Positions 16,252 through 24,971 of a DNA stretch of 64,000 nucleotides are shown here, one piece after another. A program made the position numbers and the translations under genes. Numbering within the stretch: position 1 is the first letter of the stretch; each line of letters begins with the position of its first letter. Under the pieces are notes generated by a model. It had not been told where the DNA came from. It searched no databases and saw only the letters and a list, made by a program, of their open reading frames with translations. The stretch is from Panacagrimonas perspica (lineage in GTDB: Bacteria > Pseudomonadota > Gammaproteobacteria > Nevskiales > Nevskiaceae): NCBI RefSeq assembly GCF_004364935.1, contig NZ_SOBT01000008.1, positions 1,429,534 through 1,493,533 on the forward strand, read 5' to 3'.

Positions 16252-17328
16252 TCAGGGCGTCCCCGAAGGAACGAACTTGTCGGCATGGATGCGATCCGGC
16301 TGCACCCCCAGCGCGACGAGACACTTCTCCACCGCTTCGACCATCGCGAGGTTGCCGCACAGGAAGGCCGCGACATCACCGAAGTCCACGCCCAGCTTCT
16401 CGCCCAGCGCCGCCGTGACCAGGCCGCGCGGGCCGGTCCACGCGGAATCGGCGGGCTCGTGAGAAAGAATCGTCACGAGGCGCACACGATCGGGATAAGC
16501 CGCGAGGAGCTGATCGAGACGATCGTTGGCGAACATGTCCCCGGACGTGCGCACGCCGAACACGATCGTGAAACGCGCGACGCGGGACTTTTTCAGCCGG
16601 TCGCCGACGATCGACAGGATCGGCGCCAACCCGGTGCCGCCGGCCACGCACAGGCCGTCGCGGTCCGGGTCGTCGACGCCCATGATCCCGAACGGGCCTT
16701 CGATCCAGAACTTGCAGCCGGTGCGATCCTTCTCGAACAGCCATTCCGAGAATTGGCCACCGGGCAATCGCTTGACGAGGAATCCGACTTCTCCCGCGGG
16801 GGCACCTTCCTCGGGCGGCACGTCGTAGTACGAGTAGCTGCGCCGCGTGAACGAGCCGGACTCGGCGATCGTGCAGTACTGCCCGGCGTTGAAGTGCACC
16901 GGCGCATCGAGGGCCAGGCGCAGGTCGATCACGTCGCCTGCCAGCCGCTGCCAGCGGACCACGCGCGACGCCACGGTGCGCACCGGCAGCAGCGCGTGGC
17001 GGCCGAGCTTGGCTTCCACCACCAGCGATTCACGGACCTTGGCCTGGCAGGCCAGCACGTAACCCGCCTCGATCTCTTGGTTGGTCAGCGGCGAGAGCGC
17101 GAGGTCGACCATCGGGCTGACGCGGCCGGATAGCACGCGGGTCTTGCACGATCCGCACACGCCGACGCGGCAGTTGTGCGGATAGTCGACGCCCTGCTCG
17201 ATCGCCGCCTTCAGCAGCAGATCGTTGCGCCTGATGTCGAAGATTTCCTCGCTGCCGTCCTTGCCACGCACGGTGACGCGGCACAGGTCGGCACGGGCGG
17301 GCGCCGTCGCAGCTCGTTCCTTGATCAT
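16252..17328 (-). CDS. 2Fe-2S ferredoxin/FAD/NAD(P)H reductase of the hydroxylase system (XylA-like)
   Basis: The 358-aa protein is a two-domain electron-transfer reductase. The N-terminal plant-type ferredoxin has Cys53, Cys58, Cys61 and Cys94 (CRVGVCGSC...ACQ). The ferredoxin-NADP reductase part has FTRRSYSYYDVP for FAD (RxYS) and VAGGTGLAPILS for NAD(P). The domain order matches XylA of xylene monooxygenase and the reductases of phenol, methane and naphthalene oxygenases. The start is 8 bp downstream of the hydroxylase stop, so both are made from one message and the reductase should feed electrons to the membrane diiron site. Confidence 0.9.
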   Translation of the reverse strand: MIKERAATAPARADLCRVTVRGKDGSEEIFDIRRNDLLLKAAIEQGVDYPHNCRVGVCGSCKTRVLSGRVSPMVDLALSPLTNQEIEAGYVLACQAKVRESLVVEAKLGRHALLPVRTVASRVVRWQRLAGDVIDLRLALDAPVHFNAGQYCTIAESGSFTRRSYSYYDVPPEEGAPAGEVGFLVKRLPGGQFSEWLFEKDRTGCKFWIEGPFGIMGVDDPDRDGLCVAGGTGLAPILSIVGDRLKKSRVARFTIVFGVRTSGDMFANDRLDQLLAAYPDRVRLVTILSHEPADSAWTGPRGLVTAALGEKLGVDFGDVAAFLCGNLAMVEAVEKCLVALGVQPDRIHADKFVPSGTP

Positions 17329-17336
17329 CGCGTCGA

Positions 17337-18482
17337 TCAGGCGGCGATGCGGGCTGCCGTCATGTTCCAGACGTCGGCCGGCAGGTCGCGCGCCGGATCG
17401 GGCGAGTTCAGTTCATGCCATCCGGCGCGCTCGTTCTCGCGGCGCGCGATCTCGCGCTCCTGCGGCGAGGCGTAGTGCGTGTCCCAGTGCTTGAGCAGCG
17501 GCTTGATCATCATGAAGAACAGCGGTGGCACCAGCGCGAGCAGGACCACCAGCAGGAACTGCGGCTGCACCGGTCCGTTGGTGTCGGGCTCGAGCTTGTA
17601 GAACGGCTTGTAGCTGTCCTCGTGATGCCCGGCGTGGTTGGTGATCTCCAGCGCCAGGATGCGCACCATCGGCGTGATGTGATTCCACGTCTGGTGTTTT
17701 TCGAAGCGGCCCGGCGTCGCCGAGATCAGGCCGTAGTGGTTCACGTAGTTGAACACCTCGAGCAGCATGCGCGGTCCGAGCAGCAAGGTCAGGATCGCGA
17801 GCAGGGCGCCCATTAAGCCGCCGAGCGCATAGAGGATGGCGGTGAACGCGACCAAGGTGGCCGCCTTGTAGACCCAGGCGTTTCGCGGGTCGTACCACTG
17901 GCGTCCGCGCTTGGTCCACATCATCTTCTCGAGGTGATACGCCTCCTTCCACTGCCCCGGGAAGGTGCGCAGGATGTGGCCATAGACGGTGTCGCCGCGA
18001 CGTGCGTAATCCGGGTCGTCGGGCGTGGCCACGCGCATGTGGTGCGTCACCACGTGCGTGATCTCGCGCCAGGGATCGTAGATCAGGCACTGGCCGATAC
18101 GGCCGAGCCAGCGCAGCACGAATTCCTCGCGATGGAACAGCTCGTGCACCGGCGGCGCGCCGATCACGAAGCCGATGAACAGCGTGCCGACGAAGGCGCC
18201 GACCGACGCCGAGGTGGTGGCGAAGTGGCCCTGCCCGACCAACCAGCTGAAGAAGAAGATGTTGACGAAGCTGGCGATCACGGTCATCGCGCAGATGACG
18301 TCGTAGATGCGCACGTAACGCTGGTCGCGCATCGAGTAGTCGCGCGGCAGGTAGGCGTCGATGAAGAGCACGCCGAGCAGGACGGCCATGCCCAGCCAGA
18401 CGTAGTTTCCGCCCAGCCACAGCCCGTAGGCGTGGACGGCGAGGATGGCGGGGGACAGCAGGTATTTCGTGTAGTCCAGCAT
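17337..18482 (-). CDS. membrane diiron hydroxylase, AlkB/XylM family
   Basis: This 381-aa integral membrane enzyme of the fatty-acid desaturase/alkane hydroxylase superfamily has several hydrophobic segments (about 10-45, 60-110, 205-240, 315-335). It shows the four histidine clusters HELFH (113-117), HVVTHH (143-148), NYVNHYGL (His249) and NHAGHH (283-287), followed by EDSYKPFYKL. VATPDDPDYARRGDTVYG is typical of AlkB relatives. It would use O2 and electrons from the adjacent reductase to hydroxylate a terminal methyl or ring-methyl group. A strong Shine-Dalgarno (GCAGGAGGCGACCC) precedes the ATG. The substrate may be an n-alkane, terpene or methyl-aromatic. Confidence 0.88.
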   Translation of the reverse strand: MLDYTKYLLSPAILAVHAYGLWLGGNYVWLGMAVLLGVLFIDAYLPRDYSMRDQRYVRIYDVICAMTVIASFVNIFFFSWLVGQGHFATTSASVGAFVGTLFIGFVIGAPPVHELFHREEFVLRWLGRIGQCLIYDPWREITHVVTHHMRVATPDDPDYARRGDTVYGHILRTFPGQWKEAYHLEKMMWTKRGRQWYDPRNAWVYKAATLVAFTAILYALGGLMGALLAILTLLLGPRMLLEVFNYVNHYGLISATPGRFEKHQTWNHITPMVRILALEITNHAGHHEDSYKPFYKLEPDTNGPVQPQFLLVVLLALVPPLFFMMIKPLLKHWDTHYASPQEREIARRENERAGWHELNSPDPARDLPADVWNMTAARIAA

Positions 18483-18587
18483 GGGTCGCCTCCTGCGGAT
18501 CGGCCTTCGTTCGGGCCTTCGTCAGCGTGGATCCTGACCCGGACTCGTATCCGGCGACCCAACCCATAGTCTGGCGCTGCGCAGCCC

Positions 18588-18655
18588 CGTAGCCCGGGTG
18601 CAACCCGGGAGCGGCTCGATTGGCGAGGGGAACCCCGGGTTGCACCCGGGCTACG
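18588..18655. repeat. REP element, CGTAGCCCGGG family (copy B)
   Basis: CGTAGCCCGGGTGCAACCCG begins the 22-bp left arm (18588-18609), a perfect reverse complement of the right arm (18634-18655). The centre includes GGCTCGATTGGCGAGG. It is located between the hydroxylase gene and the regulator gene. Confidence 0.88.
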
Positions 18656-18664
18656 GGGGCCGGA

Positions 18665-21430
18665 TCAGCGGGCCAGCATGTTCAGGGATTTGGCGCGGGC
18701 CAGGGCGGCCGATCGGCTGGACACGCCGAGCTTCGTGTAGAGGTTGTAGAGGTGCCATTTCACGGTGGCCACCGAGACGCTGAGCCGGTCCGCAAGCTGC
18801 TGGTTGGACAGGCCCGCTTCGATCAGGCTCAGCAGTTCCAGTTCACGTGCGGTCGGGGTCTCCAGCAGCGGCTTATCCCCCTGCGAAGGATCCATCTGGC
18901 CCAGCAACCCCGAATGACCGATCGGCAGGCCTCGGCAGATCTGCGCGAAGAAACGCCGCTCCTCCTCGTGCGCGAAACCCCAGGCCTGCGGCTTGGTGTC
19001 GTTGACCAGGCCGGCGATCAGGTCGCTGCGATCGCGAAACGGCCGCAGGATCCCGCGTCGCGCCGCCAGGCTCACGGCGCGCGCGAGATGCTTGGTGGCG
19101 GACTGCGGACGATGGGAACACAGCGCGATGGCGGTCTCCGACAGCGCGAGCTCCGTCAGCCGTGCGATACGCCCTTCCTTCTTGGCCAGTCGCGTCTCGT
19201 CGGCGATCAGGACCTCGGCCTGCTTGAGCTGGCCGCCGGCGATCAGCAGGTCGATCTCCGCCGCCGTCCACGCCTCGCGGACACGGGCCGTGTCGAGACC
19301 CTCGACCATCGCGCGGCGCTCGGACCCGGCTCCCGGCAATCCGATCTGCGTGGCCTCCGCACGCGCGTCCTCGAGACGGCCCAGACGCACGAGGCGCTGC
19401 ACCAGCATGCAGGACAGCATCAGGCCCATTCGCGGCGCATAGCCGCTCGCGATCTCGCGCAGCTGCGCAATGGAAATGCCGTCGTCGTCGCGACCCGACC
19501 ACAGCTTGACCGCCGCATCGAGGCCCACCGCCGCGGTGTCGACGATGCCGTGCGTGTGGGTCCAGCGCAGGCCTTGCGACAACAGGCCACGCGCCTCGTC
19601 GTCGAGGCCCATCTCGACCGCGCACTTCGCGGCGGCCAGCGCGATCGTGCCGGTGATGGCGGCGCTGTCGCCGAGCGTGGCGCGCGAGCGTGAAAGTGAC
19701 GCGAGCAGGTCGTTGTGGACCCCCGCGTAGTCGCCCTCGTATACCGACACGATGGCGTTGAGCAGCGATACCCAGCCCATGCCGTACGCGCTGCTGGCCT
19801 GCGCGATGGCGGCCTGCGCGATGCGCATCGCCTGCCGCGCCTCGACGAAACGATGTTCGCTGCACAGCGAAATGCCGTGCGCGCAGGCCACCGTCGCCGT
19901 ATTGAACGGATCGTCGGCGCCGCGCGCGGCCATCCAGCGCGTGGCCAGTTCGAGGGCGTCGGCGAGACGATCGGTGTACGTGTCGATGCAGATGCGGATC
20001 ACCTCGACGCGACGCTTCAGGTCAGCCAGCTGCGTGGCATCGCGGCCCGCCTGTTGCTGCTGGGCGATGCGTCGGGCGAGGCGTTCGTTCTGCTGTCGCG
20101 CGGTGTCGTAGCGCCGGTGGAACACCAGCGCCCAGACGTACCAGAAGTCGGCCTCCCAGCCGATCTCGTGACCGTCGCCACGCAGCTTCTCGACCCACTC
20201 GATGTAGCGCCGCAGGTCGCCGCGATCGCGCACGAACATCGCGGCGACGCGCTCGAGCATCGCGCTCGCCAGGTCCGCCGACTCCGCGCGTAGCGCGTAA
20301 TCGATGGCGTCTTCCCACAGGCCATTGCGCTCGCACCACTCGGCCGCGCGCTCCAGCACCTGGCGGCGTCGCGCCGCGTCGAGCGATCGCTGGCCTTCCT
20401 CGATCAGGAATTCGCGGAACAGGCCGTGCAACCGATACCAGCTCCGCTTGCGATCCAGCGGGATCATGAAGACGTTGCGATTCAGCAGCACCCCGAGATG
20501 GCGCGCGGCCTCCTCGTCTCCGGTTGCATGGCGGCACAAATCCGAACAGAAACTGCGCAGCGGTCCGATCTCGACCAGGAAGCGCCGCGCCTCGGGCGCG
20601 AAGCCCGCGAGCGCCTGCCGATTGAGCAGTCCGGAAAGGTCTTCGTCGGCGCCGGAAAAACGGGCGAGCGCCTCGAGCGGCCGCTCGGACGAACTCAGGA
20701 TGATCTGCGCCAGCCGCACGGCCGCCGGCCAGCCCTCGGTCTGTTCGAGGATGGTCTCCACCGCGCCATCGCCGAGTTGCCCGCACAGCTCCGCACCGAA
20801 CAGGTCACGCACGTCCTGTGCATGCAGGCTCAGTTCCGCAAAACGGATGTCGCGCAGACGGCCCTCGAGCTTGGCGCGCGCCAGGTTCATCGGCACTTCC
20901 GAAGTGCTCGAGAACAGGAAGCTCACCGACGACGGCGTGCGGAACACGAGCCGGTCCAGCAGATACCCGAGCGTCTCGTCGGTGCAGTAACCCAGATTGT
21001 CGATCAGGATCAGCGAGGGATCCGGCAGATGCGCCATCGCGTCGAGCAGATGCGCGACGCGGTTCTCCATCGGCTCGTCACCGCGGATCAGCGCCTGCGT
21101 GGGGTGCACCTGCGCCTGCGGGTCTCCGAGCCCGGCCTCGAGCAGGCTCAGCAGGCGCTCGACGGAATCGTCGCGATCGTCGAGTGCAATCCAGTAGCTG
21201 CGCACGCCCTGGGCCTTCAGCGCCGCGAACACGGCCGACGCGAACACCGTCTTGCCGTAGCCGGTGGGGGCGACCAGCGTCGTGAGCTTCGCGGGCGGAC
21301 GCGGCTCGCGCGTCAGCGTGTCCAGCAGCGCCGTGCGGACCAGCGGAAACGAGAAACCGGGTGGTTCTGCCCCGCCCTCGCGCGTCTCCTGCAAACGTGC
21401 CTGGGCGGTCTTCGCGAGGTCTTTACCCAT
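18665..21430 (-). CDS. MalT/AlkS-like ATP-dependent LuxR-type transcriptional activator
   Basis: This 921-aa regulator has the MalT layout. A STAND-type nucleotide-binding domain carries Walker A APTGYGKT (54-61) and hydrophobic Walker B-like SLILIDNLGY (about 156-165). A long helical TPR-like sensor region follows, and then a C-terminal LuxR helix-turn-helix: LELLSLIEAGLSNQQLADRL, VSVATVKWHLYNLYTKLGVS. AlkS, the activator of Pseudomonas alk genes, is of this type and size. Because the gene is directly upstream of an AlkB/XylM-type hydroxylase and reductase, it may sense the substrate. The ATG at 21430 is chosen since a longer frame runs into the REP element. Confidence 0.88.
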   Translation of the reverse strand: MGKDLAKTAQARLQETREGGAEPPGFSFPLVRTALLDTLTREPRPPAKLTTLVAPTGYGKTVFASAVFAALKAQGVRSYWIALDDRDDSVERLLSLLEAGLGDPQAQVHPTQALIRGDEPMENRVAHLLDAMAHLPDPSLILIDNLGYCTDETLGYLLDRLVFRTPSSVSFLFSSTSEVPMNLARAKLEGRLRDIRFAELSLHAQDVRDLFGAELCGQLGDGAVETILEQTEGWPAAVRLAQIILSSSERPLEALARFSGADEDLSGLLNRQALAGFAPEARRFLVEIGPLRSFCSDLCRHATGDEEAARHLGVLLNRNVFMIPLDRKRSWYRLHGLFREFLIEEGQRSLDAARRRQVLERAAEWCERNGLWEDAIDYALRAESADLASAMLERVAAMFVRDRGDLRRYIEWVEKLRGDGHEIGWEADFWYVWALVFHRRYDTARQQNERLARRIAQQQQAGRDATQLADLKRRVEVIRICIDTYTDRLADALELATRWMAARGADDPFNTATVACAHGISLCSEHRFVEARQAMRIAQAAIAQASSAYGMGWVSLLNAIVSVYEGDYAGVHNDLLASLSRSRATLGDSAAITGTIALAAAKCAVEMGLDDEARGLLSQGLRWTHTHGIVDTAAVGLDAAVKLWSGRDDDGISIAQLREIASGYAPRMGLMLSCMLVQRLVRLGRLEDARAEATQIGLPGAGSERRAMVEGLDTARVREAWTAAEIDLLIAGGQLKQAEVLIADETRLAKKEGRIARLTELALSETAIALCSHRPQSATKHLARAVSLAARRGILRPFRDRSDLIAGLVNDTKPQAWGFAHEEERRFFAQICRGLPIGHSGLLGQMDPSQGDKPLLETPTARELELLSLIEAGLSNQQLADRLSVSVATVKWHLYNLYTKLGVSSRSAALARAKSLNMLAR

Positions 21431-21494
21431 CCGGACCTGCCCTGCCTTGGGGAAGCGCGATTGTATGCGCTTGCGACGCCGCCCTTCGCGCGCC

Positions 21495-21564
21495 CGTAGC
21501 CGGGGCCAAGCCCGGGGTTTTCCTCGCAAACCGGAACGCGACCCCGGACTTCGTCCGGGCTACG
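21495..21564. repeat. REP element, CGTAGCCCGGG family (copy C)
   Basis: The left arm CGTAGCCGGGGCCAAGCCCG and right arm CCCGGACTTCGTCCGGGCTACG flank the centre TCCTCGCAAACCGGAACGCG. The arms are of two different subtypes. It lies between the regulator start and the stop of the second BVMO. Confidence 0.85.
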
Positions 21565-21571
21565 GTGGGGC

Positions 21572-23227
21572 TCAGGCGGCGACGGCGCTGCGCGTGCGCG
21601 TCAGCCGGAACTTCTGGTAGCCATTGGCCGCCGCGTTCTCACAGGTGTCCCGGTAGGCCGGGAACCCGCCCATGTAGATCAGCACGCGACGCGGCTTGCC
21701 GGGAATGTTGTCGCCCATGTACCAGGTGTTCGATCGCGACAGCAGGGTCATCGCGCCGATCTCGTCGGCATGCGCGCCCCACTCCTCCTCGGCTTCCGAG
21801 GTCACGTCGATGCAGTCGGCGCCGTGGCTGGCCATGAAGTCCAGGCAGCGCTCGATCCAGGCGGCCTGATATTCCGCGAGCTGGATCGGGGCGAAGACGG
21901 CGCTCGGACTGCCCGGACCGTTCATGTAGATCATGTTCGGGAAACCGCTGCTCATCAGACCTGCAAACGTGCGAAGCCCGTCGGCCCAGTGCTGGCGGAT
22001 GGTCTCACCGCCACGACCGCGGATGTCGATGCGGTCCAGGGCGCCGGTCAGCGCATCGAAGCCGGTGGCGTAGACGATGACGTCGCATCGATGGAGCGCA
22101 CCGTCCTGCATCCGGATTCCATCGGGCGCGATGCCGGCGATGCCGGTCTCGCGCAGATCGACCAGGCGAACGTTGTCGCGGTTGTAGGTCTCGTAATAGC
22201 CGGTGTCCGCGCACAGACGCTTGGTCAGGATCGGATACGTCCGGGGCGTGAGCTTCTCCGCGAGTTCGGGATCGCGCACGCGCTCGCGGATCTTGCCGCG
22301 GACATATTCGGCGCAGCTCTCGTTGGAGGCGGCGTCGGTGAGCAGATCCTTGTAGGCGTTGTAGAACGACAGCCCGCCCGCCGCCCAGCGCCGGTCGTAT
22401 TCGGCCCGACGCTCCGCGTCGCTGACCTCCATGGCGCCCTGGGTCGGATTCGGCTTGTCGAGAAAATGCAGGCCGACGAATCCTGCCAGCGATTCGCTCT
22501 CGACCTTGCGCAGGCCCGCGTAATCCGCCTTGATGCGTCGCTGGTGATCGTCGTCCATTGGCGCATTGCGTGCCGGGATGGCGAAGACCGGCGTGCGCTG
22601 GAACACCGTCAGATGCGCCGCGACCTTGGCGATTTCCGGGATGCACTGAACGGCGGAAGACCCGGTGCCGATCACGCAGACGCGCTTGCCTTCGAGCTCC
22701 ACGCCTTCCTTGGGCCACAGGCCCGTCTGCACCTGCAGACCGCGGAAGCTCTCGGCGCCTTCGAAGTAGGGACGATTGGGCGCGGACAGCAGGCCGGTGG
22801 CCATGATGCAGAAGCGCGCGCTGACCTTCTCGCCGGCTTCGGTGGTCACGTCCCAGCGATGCGATTCCTCGTCGAAGATCGCCGAGACGATGCGCGCGTT
22901 GAAGCGGATGTGCGGCCGCAGGTTGAACTTGTCGGTGACGTATTCAGCGTAACGCTGCAGTTCCGGCTGCGCCGCGTAGCGCTCCGACCAGCGCCACTCC
23001 TGCTCCACCTCACTGGAAAACGAGAACGAATACTCGAGGCTCTCCAGATCGACACGCGCACCGGGATACCGGTTCCAGTACCAGGTGCCGCCGACGGCGC
23101 TGCCGGCCTCGTAGAGGCGGACCGATCGTCCTTTCTGCAGCGAACTATGGAGCATCTGCAGACCGGCGAAGCCGGCGCCGACGATCAACACTTCGAGCTC
23201 TTGCGCAGCCTTCTGGGAATCCGCCAT
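21572..23227 (-). CDS. FAD-dependent monooxygenase, BVMO-like with altered fingerprint
   Basis: This 551-aa paralogue of the monooxygenase at 10891-12516 shares its FAD motif (GAGFAG, 17-22), GGTWYWNRYPGA, NADPH motif IGTGSSA and a C-terminal ATGFDALTGAL block. The Baeyer-Villiger fingerprint reads FRGLQVQTGLWP (161-172): Phe161, Gly163, Trp171 and Pro172 are kept, but the central His is Gln167. It may therefore catalyse N- or S-oxidation or another reaction, or still be a ketone monooxygenase. The ATG at 23227 has GGAGGAAGAG upstream; the long in-frame extension to 24118 overlaps the dehydrogenase gene in antisense and is rejected. Confidence 0.85.
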   Translation of the reverse strand: MADSQKAAQELEVLIVGAGFAGLQMLHSSLQKGRSVRLYEAGSAVGGTWYWNRYPGARVDLESLEYSFSFSSEVEQEWRWSERYAAQPELQRYAEYVTDKFNLRPHIRFNARIVSAIFDEESHRWDVTTEAGEKVSARFCIMATGLLSAPNRPYFEGAESFRGLQVQTGLWPKEGVELEGKRVCVIGTGSSAVQCIPEIAKVAAHLTVFQRTPVFAIPARNAPMDDDHQRRIKADYAGLRKVESESLAGFVGLHFLDKPNPTQGAMEVSDAERRAEYDRRWAAGGLSFYNAYKDLLTDAASNESCAEYVRGKIRERVRDPELAEKLTPRTYPILTKRLCADTGYYETYNRDNVRLVDLRETGIAGIAPDGIRMQDGALHRCDVIVYATGFDALTGALDRIDIRGRGGETIRQHWADGLRTFAGLMSSGFPNMIYMNGPGSPSAVFAPIQLAEYQAAWIERCLDFMASHGADCIDVTSEAEEEWGAHADEIGAMTLLSRSNTWYMGDNIPGKPRRVLIYMGGFPAYRDTCENAAANGYQKFRLTRTRSAVAA

Positions 23228-23463
23228 GTCTCTTCCTCCACGCACACGATCATGAGGTTCGTGACCGGATCGGATGACCGTCGTGACCCGGTTCGGCGCG
23301 GGCAGCGCAGAAGCCCCTGCCCGTCGCTCGCGGTCGAGTATGTTGGCGTCGCTCGGCACGCGGGTATGAGGATGGGCCCCTATCGGCGACCCCCATCCGG
23401 GGGATCGTCCCGCTTCGAACGTTGCGGAGTTTTTACGGCCAGGCAGGCGATCCCCGCACGCCG

Positions 23464-24684
23464 CTAGCCCGTCATGTCGCGGCCGAAGATGTGCCGCGCG
23501 ATGACCCAGTTCTGGATCTCGTTGGCGCCTTCGTAGATCTCGCCGATCTTCGCGTCGCGGTAGATCGACTCCAGCGGGAAGTTCTGTCCCGGACCGGACA
23601 GCGTCTTGACGAAGCCGTAAGCGCCGCAGACCTGGATGGCATCGCGTGCCACGTCGCAGGCCAGCCGCGAGCCGGCGATCTTGGCCATCGCGGCCTCGAT
23701 GTCGGCGCCGCCTTCCTTGTCGTAGCGCATTGCGGCTTTCTGATAGAGCCCGCGCGCCATCTCGATCTGCAGCGCGTGCTCGGCGAAGCGGAACTGCCAG
23801 ATCTGGAAGCGCGCGAGTTCCTTGCCGAAGACCTTGCGCTGCGTCATGTAGTGCGTCGAAAAATCGAACGCCGCCTGCGCCATCGCCACGCCGATCGCGC
23901 CGATTCCCATGCGACCGAGCACGAGCGCACCGATGGCGGTTCGCAGGCCGCCGCCTTCCTTGCCGACGACGTGATCGTCCGCGACGAACACGTCCTTGAA
24001 ATCGACGTCCGCCGTGAGCTGCACGTGGTTGCCCATCTTCAGGTCCGGCGCCGACACGCTGACACCCGGATCGTGCATGTCGGCGAGCAGCATCGTCAGC
24101 GTCTCGCCGGTACGACACAGCACGACGATCAGATCGCCGACCGGCGAGTTCGTGATCCAGCGCTTCTTCCCGTTGATGCGATAGCCGCCGTCGACCTTGG
24201 TCGCGATCGTCTGCACCGACTTCACGGACAGATCCGTGCTCGCTTCAGGCTCGCTCGTGGCGAAGCAGCCGACGAACTCGCCCTTGATCAGCTTCGGCAG
24301 GTACAGATTGCGCAGCGCCGGCTGCGCCCGTTCGAGCGTCTTGCCAACGAGAATCGCCTGGCCGTCGTACAGCGCCGAGGCCAGGCTCGGCGAGTAGTAG
24401 CCGAGTTCTTCGAGCACGGTCGCCGTGGCGAGCGTCGGGAACTCGAGCCCGAGTCCGCCGACGTCGGCCGGATACGGAATCTTGTACAAGCCGGCCTTGG
24501 CCATCGCGTCGAATTCGGCGCGGGCAAAGCTCTCCTTCGACTCCGGCGTGGTGTTGAGCCGATGCGCGACCGGGCGCACGACGTCGTCGCAGAACTGCCG
24601 CACTTCCTTGCGTACGCGACGCGTCTCTTCGGGGACGAAGAAATCGCTGTAGAGCGCATCGGCACGGCGGGGCGGGCAATTCAT
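23464..24684 (-). CDS. acyl-CoA dehydrogenase (glutaryl/crotonyl- or long-chain-like)
   Basis: This 406-aa FAD enzyme shows GEFVGCFATSEPEASTDLSV (substrate/FAD contact), NGKKRWITNS in the middle domain, and QVCGAYGFVKTLSG, FPLESIYRDAKIGEIYEGAN with the Glu of EGAN (about 385) as catalytic base. The N-terminal extension (about 30 residues before the helical domain) is typical of several dehydrogenases acting on branched or aromatic acyl-CoA. There is no adjacent electron-transfer flavoprotein. It follows, on the minus strand, no close partner: the second BVMO starts 236 bp downstream, so separate promoters are likely. Confidence 0.9.
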   Translation of the reverse strand: MNCPPRRADALYSDFFVPEETRRVRKEVRQFCDDVVRPVAHRLNTTPESKESFARAEFDAMAKAGLYKIPYPADVGGLGLEFPTLATATVLEELGYYSPSLASALYDGQAILVGKTLERAQPALRNLYLPKLIKGEFVGCFATSEPEASTDLSVKSVQTIATKVDGGYRINGKKRWITNSPVGDLIVVLCRTGETLTMLLADMHDPGVSVSAPDLKMGNHVQLTADVDFKDVFVADDHVVGKEGGGLRTAIGALVLGRMGIGAIGVAMAQAAFDFSTHYMTQRKVFGKELARFQIWQFRFAEHALQIEMARGLYQKAAMRYDKEGGADIEAAMAKIAGSRLACDVARDAIQVCGAYGFVKTLSGPGQNFPLESIYRDAKIGEIYEGANEIQNWVIARHIFGRDMTG

Positions 24685-24806
24685 GACGGAGTTCTCGAGG
24701 GAAGTCTCGTCACCCTAGCGGCCGGGCACGGTCGGGCAACCCGACTTTCGACGGGCGGCGTGCGAAGGTTTGCCCGTCACGCCAAAAAACCGCGGAAACC
24801 TTCCGG

Positions 24807-24812
24807 TATCAT
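24807..24812 (+). promoter_or_regulatory. possible -10 box of the tRNA-Lys promoter
   Basis: GGTATCATTCGCG reads like an extended -10 (TATCAT) followed by a GC-rich discriminator, about 40 bp before the tRNA. No good -35 at 16-18 bp spacing was found, so this is tentative. Confidence 0.3.
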
Positions 24813-24854
24813 TCGCGTCCGCCCGGCGCCCCGTCGCTCGCGGCGGACCCTTGG

Positions 24855-24930
24855 GGGTCGTTAGCTCAGTCGGTAGAGCAGTTGGCTTTTAACCAATTGG
24901 TCGATGGTTCGAATCCATCACGACCCACCA
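24855..24930 (+). tRNA. tRNA-Lys (anticodon TTT)
   Basis: The acceptor GGGTCGT pairs with ACGACCC (24920-24926), and the CCA end is encoded (24928-24930). The anticodon stem GTTGG/CCAAT holds loop CTTTTAA with TTT at 24888-24890. The T loop GGTTCGAATCC is canonical. The position next to the tol-pal-cpoB block matches the tol-pal/tRNA-Lys neighbourhood of many gammaproteobacteria. Transcribed convergently to queC. Confidence 0.97.
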
Positions 24931-24971
24931 TCCAGATTCTTTTCGCTGCTCCCCGCAGCGCGCCGTGGGTC

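Noticed and set aside
23388-23403. CCCCC-ATCC-GGGGG hairpin as a MalT/AlkS-type binding site upstream of the second BVMO
   Set aside because: Too short and no second copy at a suitable distance; does not match the MalT box well.
23228-24118. N-terminal extension of the second BVMO
   Set aside because: Residues are low-complexity and antisense to the acyl-CoA dehydrogenase; the internal ATG has an excellent ribosome-binding site.
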